From contig JAKSCQ010000128.1 in the NCBI GenBank assembly GCA_022360555.1, positions 1-55,157 of the forward strand: a stretch of DNA of 55,157 nucleotides. Direction: 5' to 3'. Shown here piece by piece: positions 54,054-55,157 of the stretch (positions are counted from its first letter, which is position 1; every line of letters begins with the position of its first letter). The notes below the pieces were generated by a model. That model was not told where the DNA came from and ran no database searches. It was given only the letters and a program-made list of their open reading frames with translations. This DNA is from Pseudomonadales bacterium (GTDB lineage: Bacteria > Pseudomonadota > Gammaproteobacteria > Pseudomonadales > Alcanivoracaceae). Made by a program: the position numbers and the translations under genes.

Positions 54054-54737
54054 TTAGTCGCTCCAGCGTACCCCTTTCGGGCTTTTCGCCTTGATGGTAA
54101 TCAACTCCGGCGCCTTCGCGCTGCCGTCATCCACATAGAACTGCAGCTTGTCCAGGGCCCGCAACTGATCCACCGTGACACCGATTTCCTCCGCCATCTT
54201 CTTAAGCTGCTTCAGGGTTTTCTGTTGGCCAACATACTTGTGCTCGCACTGCTCGAAATAGGTCTTGGGGATCTCCTGCGGCCGCTGGGTGGTGCCGTGG
54301 AAAACGCCCCCATACTTGCGCATCTCGTTCAGCAGGATCGCCGCCATGGGGGTGGCCTTGGCCGTGCTGATACTCACGGCTGACAGTTCCTCAGCCAGCG
54401 CATAGGTGCGGTACCGGCCATCCAGGGACCGCCAGACCGCCTCACACCACCATTCGTAGTTGTCCACCGTCCTGGGCCCGGAAAACGCTACCCGGAAACC
54501 GGCACCGGTTTTCAGGTTGCGCTCGATGCCCTTGCGCAGCGCCACCAGAAACCCCTTCTTTGTGCGGAAGTGGTCGCCCGGATGATCCGGCGCGTGGTCC
54601 CACAGGATCACCCGGGCGCCCCGCTTCGGAATCTTCGGGTTCTGTAGCAGCGCCTGAGACTTCCCCCCGCCACTAACGGACGTGTACAGGGTGTGGTCGT
54701 TCGGCCAGCGGCCGTCGGGGTTAGGCGGCGTCCACAC
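54054..54737 (-). CDS. P9-like genome-packaging ATPase
   Basis: A 227-residue ATPase of the FtsK/HerA-type used by tailless viruses to fill the capsid. Walker A is 'SVSGGGKSQALL' (Lys26), Walker B is 'TYALAEEL' (about 111-118), and a later 'HGTTQRPQEIPKTYFEQ' carries the sensor Gln. The ORF track starts at 54929, but GTG 54737 with GAGGGGG upstream gives the normal size of such ATPases and a small overlap with the previous gene. Zot-like assembly ATPases are the alternative; the neighbouring capsid gene argues for packaging. Confidence 0.78.
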   Translation of the reverse strand: MWTPPNPDGRWPNDHTLYTSVSGGGKSQALLQNPKIPKRGARVILWDHAPDHPGDHFRTKKGFLVALRKGIERNLKTGAGFRVAFSGPRTVDNYEWWCEAVWRSLDGRYRTYALAEELSAVSISTAKATPMAAILLNEMRKYGGVFHGTTQRPQEIPKTYFEQCEHKYVGQQKTLKQLKKMAEEIGVTVDQLRALDKLQFYVDDGSAKAPELITIKAKSPKGVRWSD

Positions 54738-55157
54738 GTTTGGCGTCCCCCTCTGCGGCCCCGTTGTCGTCCTGGGAAAAATCCACCCGGCCGGCAGGCT
54801 GCGGCGCCGCACCGGTCTGCTGCTGGGCCCGGCGCCGGCGCTCCTCGATGATGCGGCGCTGTTCATCGGCCTTGTGTTTCTGTACCTGGACATAAACGGA
54901 AAAGCCAGCCGTGCCGATGGCCACGCCAAGGTCTATTTCTTCCTGGTATTTCTTCATCCAGGGCGGCGGCTCATAGTGATATTTTTTAAGCACCGGTGCC
55001 GCTTTATCGATCAGATTCTCCTTTTGTTTGTCGTCGATCTGCACATAAGGATATTTCGCCTCCAGGAGCTGACTGGTGAATCCAACGGCCATAGCTGCGC
55101 CCACACGCGCCGCTGCCAGCTCGGCGGCGTCCTGTTCGGCCTTCGCCTTGTCCGCCT
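54721..55157 (-). CDS. Charged coiled-coil provirus protein (start outside window)
   Basis: The frame is open to the window edge (visible part about 145 residues, 'ADKAKAEQDAAELAAARVGAAM' at its start), so the 5' end is missing. It has an Ala/Glu/Lys coiled coil, a possible short hydrophobic segment ('LGVAIGTAGFSVYVQVQ') and a charged end ('RRIIEERRRRAQQQ'). It overlaps the ATPase start by 17 bp. It may be a virion or replication-associated protein; no family was recognised. Confidence 0.55.
   Translation of the reverse strand, partial: ADKAKAEQDAAELAAARVGAAMAVGFTSQLLEAKYPYVQIDDKQKENLIDKAAPVLKKYHYEPPPWMKKYQEEIDLGVAIGTAGFSVYVQVQKHKADEQRRIIEERRRRAQQQTGAAPQPAGRVDFSQDDNGAAEGDAKRVDAA

Larger units (their letters stand above)
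47856..55157. mobile_element. Corticovirus (PM2)-like provirus, right end outside window
   Basis: From dif to the end of the window the genes are virus-like: a DUF3653-type regulator, a lysis cassette with an M15 peptidase, a large putative spike, a chain of small single-span membrane proteins, a PM2 P2-like capsid protein and a P9-like genome-packaging ATPase. No tail, terminase or portal gene is seen. This set is what is expected of a tailless icosahedral virus with an internal membrane. No integrase appears in the visible part, consistent with use of host XerCD at dif. The exact left junction is taken as the dif core. Confidence 0.75.

Noticed and set aside
54054-54737. Zot-like protein of a filamentous phage at dif
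   Set aside because: Filamentous phages also use dif and carry a similar ATPase, but there is no small major coat, pIII or pVI-like set, while a P2-type capsid protein and many lipid-core-like proteins are present. It is kept only as an alternative in the annotation.

Overview
The window looks like chromosomal DNA of a GC-rich, respiring gammaproteobacterium, probably marine and possibly Alcanivorax-like; the genus is an inference from gene content and protein style, not a database match. Coding density is high, most operons are joined by ATGA-type overlaps, and no tRNA, rRNA, CRISPR array or insertion sequence was seen.

Left part (1-16.8 kb): the end of a type II secretion operon (gspH partial, I, J, K, L, M) followed by an unrecognised exported protein where gspN often lies; a lipoprotein serine hydrolase; an operon of a DUF1461 membrane protein, a PEP-synthase-like protein lacking the catalytic histidine and a DUF2189 membrane protein; metH; then mscS with a DUF481 outer-membrane protein.

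Middle (17-33 kb): the three-gene proton-translocating transhydrogenase (pntB, pntAb, pntAa), an ABC1/UbiB-type kinase, an alpha/beta hydrolase, an MpaB/DUF2236 oxygenase with a perfect palindrome in front, the tail-specific protease prc, a fused SpmA-SpmB membrane protein, alkB, corA, a metallo-hydrolase and yaaA.

Microaerobic respiration island (31.7-43.4 kb, all minus): ccoNOQP (cbb3 oxidase), ccoG, ccoH, ccoI, ccoS, a TauE/SafE-like protein, hemN, an Fnr/Anr regulator and a tandem universal stress protein. Anr/FNR boxes (TTGAT-N4-ATCAA type) lie upstream of ccoN and hemN at class II spacing, so the regulator next door probably controls the island. An RND pump and its adaptor follow.

Right part (47.8 kb to the end): a site matching 24 of 28 positions of the E. 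coli dif sequence as I recall it lies just upstream of the adaptor gene. By eye, about 19 KOPS-like octamers (GGGNAGGG) to its left all point right, and the only two to its right point left, which supports a genuine replication terminus. About 200 bp beyond dif begins a provirus-like cluster: a DUF3653-type regulator on the plus strand, then at least 14 tightly coupled minus-strand genes including a double-jelly-roll-type capsid protein resembling PM2 P2, a P9-like packaging ATPase, many small single-span membrane proteins, a large putative spike and an M15-peptidase lysis cassette. The cluster runs off the window. The main hypothesis is a tailless, membrane-containing corticovirus-like provirus integrated at dif by the host XerCD recombinases.
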